The notes beneath the pieces were generated by a model. That model saw only the letters and a list, made by a program, of their open reading frames with translations, was not told where the DNA came from and ran no database searches. Made by a program: the position numbers and the translations under genes. A DNA stretch of 16,231 nt from Phycisphaerales bacterium UBA6054 (GTDB taxonomy: Bacteria; Planctomycetota; Phycisphaerae; Phycisphaerales; UBA1924), in the NCBI GenBank assembly GCA_002429045.1, contig DIYM01000063.1, positions 1 through 16,231 of the forward strand. Direction: 5' to 3'. Below are positions 6,247 through 12,364 of this stretch, one piece after another (the stretch's first letter is position 1; each line of letters opens with the position of its first letter).

Positions 6247-7248
6247 TCAAGCGTCGACGAGGTCGTACCAAGCCCTGTCATTGGCGCGAACGCGGCAGAG
6301 CGGATCACCCGGCTCGTGATCGAGCACGAGCAGCCAGTTCTTCTCGCTGGCCTCCTTGAGGAACCAGTGCTTGGTCACCATCGCGGTGAAGGGCTCGACA
6401 TCGTACGACAGGCTGTAGGCGCGTCCCGCGTGGTGGCGTGTGGGGATCAGATCCGGCGTGAAGACGATTTCGTTGCCTTCGGTGTCCATGAATCGGACGC
6501 CCTGCTGCCCCCAGGTGTGCCCGGGGACCAGGAACACGCCGACGCCGGGCGAGACCTCGCTGGAGCGTTCATCGACCGAGGTCTTGGGCAGTTCATCGTG
6601 GGACGGCTTGCGGTTCAGCGGGAACGGGCGTGGCGAGTCGATGTGGCGGAGACGCTGTCGGCCGTCGGCGAGCGGGAGCGATTCGTCCTCGAACGGCAGG
6701 ATGTGATCGCGGTAGTAGGTCTTGGTCATCACCGAGTCGTTGTTGCGTGCGTCGACCCACTCACGCCGCTGGACGACCAGTTCGGCGTTCGGGAAGGTGA
6801 ACCGGATGGCGCCGGCATCCCCCGAAGCCACCCCCGGTTTGTTGATCTGCCAGTGCGGTTCTTCGCCGTCGCGGACGCGTCGGGTCAGCCCTCCGGCGTG
6901 GTCGAAATGCAGGTGGGTGACGATGGTCTGGTCGATCTCGGCGGGGTCGACGCCGGCTTCGATGACAGCCTGCTCGACGGTTCGTCCGTCGAGCCCGAAG
7001 ATCTTGGACATCTTCTCGTCGAGCTTGTCGCCGGTGCCGGCTTCGATGAGGATCCGCCGGGGACGCCCGAGCGCCCGGTCGGGCTCGCTGGATTCGAGCA
7101 GCAGGCAGTTGTGGTTGAGCTCGATGCGGTTCTTGTCATCCGGCTCGACCATGCGGGACCAGACGGCTTTGGGGATCACGCCAAACATCCCGCCCCCGTC
7201 GAGGAGGAAGCGTCCGGCGCGGAGAACTTGCCATCGGTAGGTCGTCAT
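6247..7248 (-). CDS. MBL-fold metallo-hydrolase
   Basis: A 333-residue metallo-beta-lactamase-fold hydrolase, presumably cytoplasmic because no signal peptide is seen. The dinuclear metal site is complete. THLHFDHAGG at 111-120 gives His112, His114, Asp116 and His117, followed by PGHTWGQQG (His244), FTPDLIPT (Asp266) and LDHEPGDP (His311). The overall pattern, with NHNCLLLES early on and HTWGQQGVRF, resembles the lactonase / AttM-like and related MBL hydrolases, but the substrate is unknown. The ATG at 7248 is preferred to the open frame reaching 7449. It has a TACCCT box 6 nt upstream, and extension would overlap the divergent GNAT gene by about 180 bp. The stop directly abuts that of the TIM-barrel gene. 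Confidence 0.88.
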   Translation of the reverse strand: MTTYRWQVLRAGRFLLDGGGMFGVIPKAVWSRMVEPDDKNRIELNHNCLLLESSEPDRALGRPRRILIEAGTGDKLDEKMSKIFGLDGRTVEQAVIEAGVDPAEIDQTIVTHLHFDHAGGLTRRVRDGEEPHWQINKPGVASGDAGAIRFTFPNAELVVQRREWVDARNNDSVMTKTYYRDHILPFEDESLPLADGRQRLRHIDSPRPFPLNRKPSHDELPKTSVDERSSEVSPGVGVFLVPGHTWGQQGVRFMDTEGNEIVFTPDLIPTRHHAGRAYSLSYDVEPFTAMVTKHWFLKEASEKNWLLVLDHEPGDPLCRVRANDRAWYDLVDA

Positions 7249-7254
7249 GGAGAG

Positions 7255-7260
7255 AGGGTA
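7255..7260 (-). promoter_or_regulatory. Candidate -10 box (TACCCT) of the MBL hydrolase
   Basis: TACCCT on the minus strand ends 6 nt before the ATG at 7248. A weak TTGCCG occurs 15 bp upstream (7276-7281), inside the divergent coding region. The TA step at 7259-7260 is shared with the opposing box of the GNAT gene. Confidence 0.5.
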
Positions 7261-7264
7261 GGAT
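7259..7264 (+). promoter_or_regulatory. Candidate -10 box (TAGGAT) of the GNAT gene
   Basis: TAGGAT ends 6 nt before the ATG at 7271. It overlaps the opposing MBL box by two bases. The whole intergenic gap is 22 bp, so any promoter for either gene must reach into the other's coding sequence. Confidence 0.5.
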
Positions 7265-7270
7265 GCGGCG

Positions 7271-8101
7271 ATGACCGGCAAGAAGCCCACCGAAATCGTA
7301 TTCGTTCCCGAGCCGCTCGGGGTCGCGCGTCTCGAGGAGCGGCGGCAGGCGTTCGGCGTCGCGATGATCGCGGACGAATCGATCCAATCGATGGGCGGAA
7401 CGCTGTGCGCCGGTCCCCCCGGCTCGTGGCTGAACAAGGCGCGGGGCATCGGGCTCGACGGGCCCGTGACGGATGACGAGATCGAGTCGATGATCGCGTT
7501 CTATCGCGATCGGGGTCATCGCCCGTCCGTGGAGACGGTGCCGTTCGTGGATCAATCGCTTGTGGACGGGCTCGCATCACGCGGGTTCACGGTTGAGGAG
7601 TTCATGACGTGCTGGGCGATCCATGCCGACGGGTCGTCGGTTGTGGGGGCGCCGGCGGGGATCGAACTGAGAGAGATCGATCGTGGTGATCCCGATGCGG
7701 TGTGGGTCTGGGCAAAGCTGCTTGCCGGTGGTTTCAACGAAGTCGATAGCGACGGGTACGCGAACGATATGAGCGCGATGACGGCCGTTGCCGCCCAAGA
7801 AGGGGTGCTCTGCCTCGGGGCGTTCGATGGGAACGGTTTGGTCGGTGCGAGCGCTATGGAAGTGTCGGCACCGACAGGCGAGCGTGCGGTCGCGGGGTTG
7901 TTCTCCGCGAGCGTGGCCGCGTCCCATCGGAAGCGGGGCATCCAGTCCGCGATGATCCGCGAGCGGGTCAGGCTGGCGGGGCGTCTCGGGGCCTGGGTGG
8001 CGGTGATCGAGTCCAAGCCCGGCGTGGCGACGGAGCGGAACGCTCGGCGGCTGGGGTTCGTGCCGGTGTACACCAAGTTCGTTCTCACGCAGCGGGCGTG
8101 A
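7271..8101 (+). CDS. GNAT-family N-acetyltransferase
   Basis: A 276-residue acetyl-CoA-dependent acetyltransferase. The C-terminal half (about 130-275) is a GNAT domain. VAGLFSASVAASHRKRGIQS, near 207-226, contains the strand and the acetyl-CoA pyrophosphate loop R-K-R-G-I-Q, followed by the helix MIRERVRLAGRLGAW. NARRLGFVPVYTKFVL at 257-272 is the closing motif. The N-terminal half (GIGLDGPVTDDEIESMIAFY near 59-78, then LASRGFTVEEFMTCWAI) looks like the degenerate first GNAT lobe of tandem-GNAT proteins. No substrate can be predicted. The ATG has no Shine-Dalgarno, only the TAGGAT box. It is divergent from the MBL hydrolase at a distance of 22 bp. The next gene on the same strand begins 114 bp downstream with its own promoter candidate. 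Confidence 0.86.
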   Translation: MTGKKPTEIVFVPEPLGVARLEERRQAFGVAMIADESIQSMGGTLCAGPPGSWLNKARGIGLDGPVTDDEIESMIAFYRDRGHRPSVETVPFVDQSLVDGLASRGFTVEEFMTCWAIHADGSSVVGAPAGIELREIDRGDPDAVWVWAKLLAGGFNEVDSDGYANDMSAMTAVAAQEGVLCLGAFDGNGLVGASAMEVSAPTGERAVAGLFSASVAASHRKRGIQSAMIRERVRLAGRLGAWVAVIESKPGVATERNARRLGFVPVYTKFVLTQRA

Positions 8102-8201
8102 GGCGCCGGTGCTCGGGGTGATCGGACCGCGTTGCCGCTTCAGGAAAGGGGATGCACGCTGGCTCCGAGCGATTCGGCGCGGCCGAGAACTCGAAGATCC
8201 G

Positions 8202-8207
8202 TATAAT
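8202..8207 (+). promoter_or_regulatory. Candidate -10 box (TATAAT) of the class V aminotransferase gene
   Basis: A perfect TATAAT, striking in this GC-rich DNA, ends 8 nt before the ATG at 8216. There is no Shine-Dalgarno and no recognisable -35. It is the best single case for leaderless initiation in the window. Confidence 0.6.
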
Positions 8208-8215
8208 CCACCCCC

Positions 8216-9427
8216 ATGTCATCAGGCTTGCTGTATCTCGACAACGCGGCCACGAGTTGGCCGAAACCTCCGGAAGTCGCCGAGGCGATGTGCGCGTTCC
8301 TTGCCACCCAGGCGGGCAACCCCGGGCGTGGCGGGCATCGCATGGCCCGAGAGGCGGCCGGGGTTGTTGAGCGAGCCCGCTCCAAGCTCGCCGCCCTGAT
8401 CCACGCGCCCTGCGCCAAGCGCGTGGTTCTCACGCACGGGTGCACGGACTCGGTCAACCTCTCGGTCCACGGGGTGTTGCGCGGTGCTATGCGTGGCGGC
8501 TGCGGGACCAAGCCGCACGCGGTGATGACGAGCATCGAACACAACGCGGTACTCCGGACGCTCTCCTGTTATGCGAAAGACGGTTTGATCGATGTGACGC
8601 TCGTCGAGTGTGACGGGCGTGGGACGGTCGACCCGCAGGAGTTCGCGGCCGCGGTGAACGAACGGACGATCATGGCGTGCCTGTCGCATGCTTCCAACGC
8701 GCTCGGGACCATCCAGGACATCGGTGGTGCTGTCAAGGCGGTGCGGTCTAAGAACCCAGACACGCTGGTGATGGTCGACGCGGCCCAGACGGTGGGGCAC
8801 CTCCCGATCGATGTGCAGGCTCTGGATGTTGATCTGCTCGCGATCGCCGGGCACAAGGGTCTCCTCGGGCCGACCGGGACCGGGGCGTTGTATGTCTCCG
8901 AGCGTGCGTATCCCGACGATTGTGCGAAGGCGCGAGTCTTCTGCGAACGGCGTGGCGGCACGGGAGCGGTCGCGCCGGGGCTGGAGATGCCGACCACGCT
9001 GCCCGATGCGCTCGAAGCGGGGACGTCCAACGCGGTCGGGTTCGCGGGCCTGCTGGCGGCGATGAACGCGAAGACGGAATCGCACCACGAGCATGAAATG
9101 GACCTGACCCGGCGCCTGCTCGATGGGCTGGGTTCGATCCGTGGGATCACGATGTACGGGCTCGGGGGCATCGAGGGCCGGATGCCGGTGGTGTTGTTCA
9201 ACATGGACGGCGTCGCGGCGCGGGATCTCGCCGCGGGGCTGGACGCCGAAGAAGACATCGCGGTCCGGGGTGGCGTGCACTGCGCTCCGCTGGTTCATGA
9301 GACGATCGGAACCGCGCCGCTCGGCGCGGTTCGTGCGTCGCCCGGGCCGACGACGACGGTGGACGAGATCGGGCGGTTTCTCCGCGTGGTCGACCGATAC
9401 GCTTTCGGCATGACGGCCGCGGGGTGA
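8216..9427 (+). CDS. Cysteine desulfurase-like class V aminotransferase
   Basis: A 403-residue PLP-dependent enzyme resembling the stand-alone cysteine desulfurase-like family (TIGR01977 type) rather than classical IscS or SufS. It opens with LYLDNAATSWPKPPEV. It has SIEHNAV with His109, VMVDAAQTVGH with Asp188 and Gln191, and the Schiff-base Lys214 in AGHKGLLGPTGTG. RGGVHCAPLVHETIGT places Cys356 where the desulfurase active-site cysteine sits. The expected reaction is sulfur removal from cysteine to give alanine and an enzyme persulfide, or a related lyase activity. No suf, isc, moeB or tRNA-thiolation partner is adjacent, so the sulfur acceptor is unknown. The gene is monocistronic, with TATAAT 8 nt before the ATG. 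It converges on the AbgT gene with 10 bp between stops. Confidence 0.87.
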   Translation: MSSGLLYLDNAATSWPKPPEVAEAMCAFLATQAGNPGRGGHRMAREAAGVVERARSKLAALIHAPCAKRVVLTHGCTDSVNLSVHGVLRGAMRGGCGTKPHAVMTSIEHNAVLRTLSCYAKDGLIDVTLVECDGRGTVDPQEFAAAVNERTIMACLSHASNALGTIQDIGGAVKAVRSKNPDTLVMVDAAQTVGHLPIDVQALDVDLLAIAGHKGLLGPTGTGALYVSERAYPDDCAKARVFCERRGGTGAVAPGLEMPTTLPDALEAGTSNAVGFAGLLAAMNAKTESHHEHEMDLTRRLLDGLGSIRGITMYGLGGIEGRMPVVLFNMDGVAARDLAAGLDAEEDIAVRGGVHCAPLVHETIGTAPLGAVRASPGPTTTVDEIGRFLRVVDRYAFGMTAAG

Positions 9428-9437
9428 GGTCCGGCGC

Positions 9438-11126
9438 TCAGCCTGCCGGGTAGTACGTGGGCGACCCGGGGCCGACAGGCCAGCCCAGAACAAAGACCCA
9501 GAGGTAGAACAGGATCGTCCAGCCGATCAGGAACGCGATGCTGTACGGGAGCATCGTGGCGACCATCGTGCCGATGCCGAGGTCTTTCTTGTAGCGGCAG
9601 GCCATCGCGAGAATCAGCCCGAAGTAGCTCATCATGGGCGTGATGATGTTGGTCGAGCTATCGCCGATTCGGTACGCGGCCTGGATGACCTCGGGGCTGT
9701 AGCCGAGCTGCATCAGCATGGGCACGAAGATCGGTGCGGTGACCGCCCACTGGGCGCTGGCCGAGCCGAGCACGAGGTTCACGAGGCAGCACATCAGGAT
9801 GAACGGGACGAACACGGCCGGGCTGTCGAGATTCATGGCGACCAACGCGTCGGCGCCGACGACCGCCAGGATGCGTCCGATCCCGGAGTACTCGAAGTAC
9901 GCCACGAACTGCGCCGCGAAGAACACGAGGACGATGTACAGCCCCATGCTCCGCATCGCGACTTCCATCGCGGAGATGACGTCTTTGTCGTTGCGGACGG
10001 TGCCCACGATGCGCCCGTAGACGAGCGAGGGGATCACGAAGACGATCACGATCAGCGCGACGACGCTGCGGAGCAGCGGTCGGAAGGCGTTGGGCCCGGT
10101 GGCTGCGGGGTCGGTGTTTCGGAGGACGCCGTAGCCGGGGATCATGTCGAGACCTGTGTCGAGAGAGAATGGGAGCAAGGGCATCCCGAGCAACCGGTGA
10201 ATCCCGAGTTTGGCAAGCAGGCTGCCGATGTTGGGGCCTGCGAGGAAGACGATGAACGCCGACATCGCGAGGACCGCGACGCCGGCCCAGCGGAGACCGC
10301 GCCACTCCTGCGTCGTGAGCCGATCCATCGCCTGATGCTCGCCGATGTCGTCGGACGCTTGGGACTCGTCGTAGGTTCCCAGGCGCGGCTCGACGATGAA
10401 CGTGGTGATCGCCCAGCCGACAAACGTCACCAGGAAGGTGCTGGCGATCATGAAGTACCAGTTGACCGCCGGGTGGACTTCGTATCCGGGATCGAGCAGC
10501 TGGGCGGCTTCCTGGGTGATGCCGGCGAGCAGCGGGTCGACGGTGCCGATGAGCAGATTGGCCGAGTACCCGCCCGAGACACCCGCGAACGCGGCGGCCA
10601 AGCCGGCGAACGGGTGACGACCGAGCGAATGGAAGATCGCCATCGCCAGCGGGATGAGCACCACGTAGCCCATCTCGCTGGCGGTGTTGGAGAGCACGCC
10701 CGCGAAGACGACCACCACGGTGACCAGCTGCTTCGGAGCGCCGAGGACCATCGCGCGGACCGTCGCGGTGAGCAAGCCCGATCGTTCCGCGACGCCGACG
10801 CCGAGCAACGCCACCAGCACGGTGCCGAGCGGCGTGAACCCGGTGAAGTTGGTCACCAGCGTAGAGAACATCCAGCGGATGCCGTCCGCGGCGAGCAGGC
10901 TCCGCACCTCGAAGAACTCGCCTTCGTTGCCGGGGCGGGGGTCTTCGACGCGGACACCGGCCATCGCGAGCACGGCGCTGAGGATCACCGCGAACACCGC
11001 GAAGAGCGCGAACAGCGTCACCGGGTGCGGCAGGGTGTTGCCGAGCCATTCGACCACACCCAGGAACCGCGCGATCGGCCCTGACGGTGTCGCATTGGTG
11101 TTGTGCTGTTCAGGTTTCTCGCTCAT
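9438..11126 (-). CDS. AbgT-family transporter
   Basis: A 562-residue inner-membrane transporter of the AbgT family, whose members import p-aminobenzoyl-glutamate or export sulfonamide-type antimetabolites using an ion gradient. Family marks in order are: an N-terminal GVVEWLGNTLPHPVTLF (about 23-39), TGFTPLGTVLVALLGVGVAE (95-114), AGVLSNTASEMGYVVLIPLA (142-161), AGVSGGYSANLLIGTVDPLL (181-200), and near the C-terminus GSASAQWAVTAPIFVPML followed by RIGDSSTNIITPMMSYFGLI. Length is a little above the usual 500-530 residues. The ATG at 11126 begins MSEKPEQHNTN and has TATCGT 6 nt upstream. The open frame continues to 11306, but that part is arginine/proline-rich and off-frame in character. No folate or peptidase gene is next to it, so import versus efflux cannot be decided. 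Confidence 0.93.
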   Translation of the reverse strand: MSEKPEQHNTNATPSGPIARFLGVVEWLGNTLPHPVTLFALFAVFAVILSAVLAMAGVRVEDPRPGNEGEFFEVRSLLAADGIRWMFSTLVTNFTGFTPLGTVLVALLGVGVAERSGLLTATVRAMVLGAPKQLVTVVVVFAGVLSNTASEMGYVVLIPLAMAIFHSLGRHPFAGLAAAFAGVSGGYSANLLIGTVDPLLAGITQEAAQLLDPGYEVHPAVNWYFMIASTFLVTFVGWAITTFIVEPRLGTYDESQASDDIGEHQAMDRLTTQEWRGLRWAGVAVLAMSAFIVFLAGPNIGSLLAKLGIHRLLGMPLLPFSLDTGLDMIPGYGVLRNTDPAATGPNAFRPLLRSVVALIVIVFVIPSLVYGRIVGTVRNDKDVISAMEVAMRSMGLYIVLVFFAAQFVAYFEYSGIGRILAVVGADALVAMNLDSPAVFVPFILMCCLVNLVLGSASAQWAVTAPIFVPMLMQLGYSPEVIQAAYRIGDSSTNIITPMMSYFGLILAMACRYKKDLGIGTMVATMLPYSIAFLIGWTILFYLWVFVLGWPVGPGSPTYYPAG

Positions 11127-11132
11127 GCAGCG

Positions 11133-11138
11133 ACGATA
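11133..11138 (-). promoter_or_regulatory. Candidate -10 box (TATCGT) of the AbgT gene
   Basis: TATCGT on the minus strand ends 6 nt before the ATG at 11126. No Shine-Dalgarno or clear -35 is seen. The spacing is identical to the boxes of the MBL and GNAT genes. Confidence 0.5.
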
Positions 11139-11369
11139 GCGAAGGGTTTCGCGCGACCGGTTGAGCAGGCCCATGATGCCTCGGCAACGGAGTGCATCCT
11201 GGGGTCTTGGCGGCAGAGAGCGGGATCGGCTCCCGCGTGCTCGAGCGGGCGGCGGGGCTCGCTGAGATGGTGCCGGGCGGGAGGGCGGACGGGAACGCCG
11301 CCACATGTTTGCGTTATGGAAGGGTCGAGCCCTCGCTAAAAATCCCTGGGGAATTTACGAAAGAAAACT

Positions 11370-11397
11370 TTGGTGATGACACGATCTCCGATACTGT
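11370..11397 (+). promoter_or_regulatory. Candidate sigma-70-type promoter of the PEP-CTERM gene
   Basis: TTGGTG (11370-11375), a 16-bp spacer, then TACTGT (11392-11397). GATACT two bases earlier is an alternative -10. The transcript would carry a leader of about 110 nt before the ATG at 11516. The local DNA is unusually AT-rich for this window. Confidence 0.4.
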
Positions 11398-11503
11398 ACC
11401 TGTGTGGTTGCTCTTGCTCTGGGCGGGAGCATCGCACACGGTTCGGAGTGTGCGAGAGTCTGTGTTCCGAGGAGTCGCCTCGAAGTATGCCGTGCACGCG
11501 GTG

Positions 11504-11509
11504 AAGGAG
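11504..11509 (+). promoter_or_regulatory. Ribosome-binding site of the PEP-CTERM gene
   Basis: AAGGAG with 6 nt to the ATG at 11516 is the best Shine-Dalgarno in the window. It fixes the start at the signal peptide and argues against the upstream open frame. Confidence 0.75.
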
Positions 11510-11515
11510 AGAGAA

Positions 11516-12088
11516 ATGCAGTTGAAACATTCAGTGTTCGCAGCGGGCGTGATCGCGCTGTCCGCCGGGGCCGCCCTCGGCGATCTAGCCCATCGCGGGA
11601 GCGGGGAGGTGACCATCGATCTCCCGTTCCCGACGTTCGGGTTCTTCGAGACCTTCTTTGGGAGCGGGAATACGGATCTCGATGGCTTTACGGTGACTGA
11701 TGCAACGCTGTTTCTTGAGCTGGAGGTGACGTCCGGAGACGCCGCGAACATCACTTTCTTTCAGCTCCTCCCGGTCGACATAGACCCGAGCACCCCCGCG
11801 ATTGATGATTTCGGTGTTGGATTTCTCAGCGGCTCTGAGCTCGGATGGTCGGGGACTGGAACATTCTCGACAACGTTCGATCTTTCGCCGGCCATCGGGG
11901 GGGCATTCCTTGCGGACACGATTTACGTGGGCGGGCTCTTTGGTCAGTTCGGGCAGATCGGTGGTCCTCCTGGCGACCAGGGATTCGTGACCGACAACAG
12001 CGTGTTCCAGCTCACGCTCGTGCCGAGCCCGTCGTCCGTCGCCTTGCTGGGTTTGGCGGCTCCGCTCGCGTTCCGTCGGCGGCGCTGA
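11516..12088 (+). CDS. Secreted PEP-CTERM-type protein
   Basis: A 190-residue exported protein. Residues 1-22 form a Sec signal peptide (MQLKHSVFAAGVIALSAGAA, then LG before the predicted cut). The mature part is rich in G, F, T, S and D, has alternating short beta-strand patterns and lacks cysteine. No enzyme motif is visible. The C-terminus (169-190) is a PEP-CTERM-like sorting tail: the P-S-P-S-S motif in place of PEP, a short hydrophobic helix SVALLGLAAPLAF, and four arginines. Such tails are thought to direct proteins to an exosortase-type system for surface anchoring, and this P-x-P-S-S form is common in Phycisphaerae. A strong AAGGAG supports the start. GC content here is visibly lower than in neighbouring genes. 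No exosortase is in the window. Confidence 0.85.
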   Translation: MQLKHSVFAAGVIALSAGAALGDLAHRGSGEVTIDLPFPTFGFFETFFGSGNTDLDGFTVTDATLFLELEVTSGDAANITFFQLLPVDIDPSTPAIDDFGVGFLSGSELGWSGTGTFSTTFDLSPAIGGAFLADTIYVGGLFGQFGQIGGPPGDQGFVTDNSVFQLTLVPSPSSVALLGLAAPLAFRRRR

Positions 12089-12103
12089 GTCGCGATCTGC
12101 TGG

Positions 12104-12149
12104 GTCCCACGAAAGGGACGATTATCAGTGCTCTATGTGAAGGCGTCCC
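12104..12149 (+). other. Mutually exclusive short stems after the PEP-CTERM gene
   Basis: GTCCC (12104-12108) can pair with GGGAC (12115-12119) across a 6-nt loop. GGGACG (12115-12120) can instead pair with CGTCCC (12144-12149) across 23 nt. The 10-mer CCACGAAAGG occurs at 12107-12116 and again at 12156-12165. Whether the structures form in RNA is unknown. Confidence 0.3.
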
Positions 12150-12157
12150 GTTTCACC

Positions 12158-12189
12158 ACGAAAGGCGAGGTGCGGCGGGGCCCTTTTTT
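12158..12189 (+). terminator. Possible terminator of the PEP-CTERM gene
   Basis: AAAGG (12161-12165) can pair with CCTTT (12182-12186) around a G-rich loop, and a run of six T ends at 12189. The T run is exceptional in this GC-rich window and lies about 100 nt after the stop. The stem is short and imperfect, so the call is tentative. Confidence 0.4.
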
Positions 12190-12282
12190 GCCCTATCCAG
12201 AGCCGGGTGATCGCGTGACTACCCGGCACGCCAGCCTTAGTCTTGCAGCGTCATCCGTCATCGCGCTCGATGCGGCTTCGAG

Positions 12283-12288
12283 TATGAT
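12283..12288 (+). promoter_or_regulatory. Possible -10 box (TATGAT) upstream of the HTH-like gene
   Basis: TATGAT lies 76 nt before the ATG at 12365. It is the only good -10-like hexamer in the 276-bp gap after the PEP-CTERM gene. There is no clear -35, and no TANNNT box adjacent to the start codon as at other genes. Confidence 0.3.
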
Positions 12289-12364
12289 GCGTGATGCCGG
12301 GGTTGCCTGGTCATTGCTCCGGGATGACACAACCGGCTAGGCACGTTCAGCAGGCACGGTATCC

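Larger units (their letters stand above)
11127..11515. other. Intergenic region between divergent AbgT and PEP-CTERM genes
   Basis: This 389-bp gap holds the AbgT promoter candidate at its left end and the PEP-CTERM promoter and ribosome-binding site at its right. Small dyads occur at 11221-11235 (CGGGA, 5-nt loop, TCCCG), 11242-11261 (CGAGC/GCTCG) and 11321-11333 (AGGG/CCCT). An AT-rich imperfect dyad (AAATCCC / GGGAATTT, 11340-11356) sits 13 bp before the -35 candidate and could be an operator. The frame from 11192 into the PEP-CTERM gene lacks stops, but I do not think it is translated. No other gene is seen. Confidence 0.5.

Noticed and set aside
7249..7449. N-terminal extension of the MBL frame to 7449
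   Set aside because: It would overlap the divergent GNAT gene; the ATG at 7248 has the right spacing from a TACCCT box and a family-like N-terminus.
6316..7476. 386-codon plus-strand open frame opposite the MBL hydrolase
   Set aside because: The complementary strand carries the full MBL metal-binding motif set; this frame has none and would run into the GNAT gene.
10197..11084. Plus-strand open frame opposite the AbgT gene
   Set aside because: Charged, repetitive H/E/R-rich composition typical of the antisense of a membrane protein; no start signals.
11127..11306. N-terminal extension of the AbgT frame to 11306
   Set aside because: The added residues are R/P/S-rich and unlike the family; MSEKPEQ at 11126 has a -10-like box 6 nt upstream.
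11192..11515. Upstream extension of the PEP-CTERM frame to 11192
   Set aside because: The internal ATG at 11516 has the best Shine-Dalgarno in the window and begins a clean signal peptide.
12128..12340. 70-codon open frame between the PEP-CTERM and HTH-like genes
   Set aside because: It runs through the terminator-like T6 and the promoter candidate, has no ribosome-binding site and no recognisable sequence.
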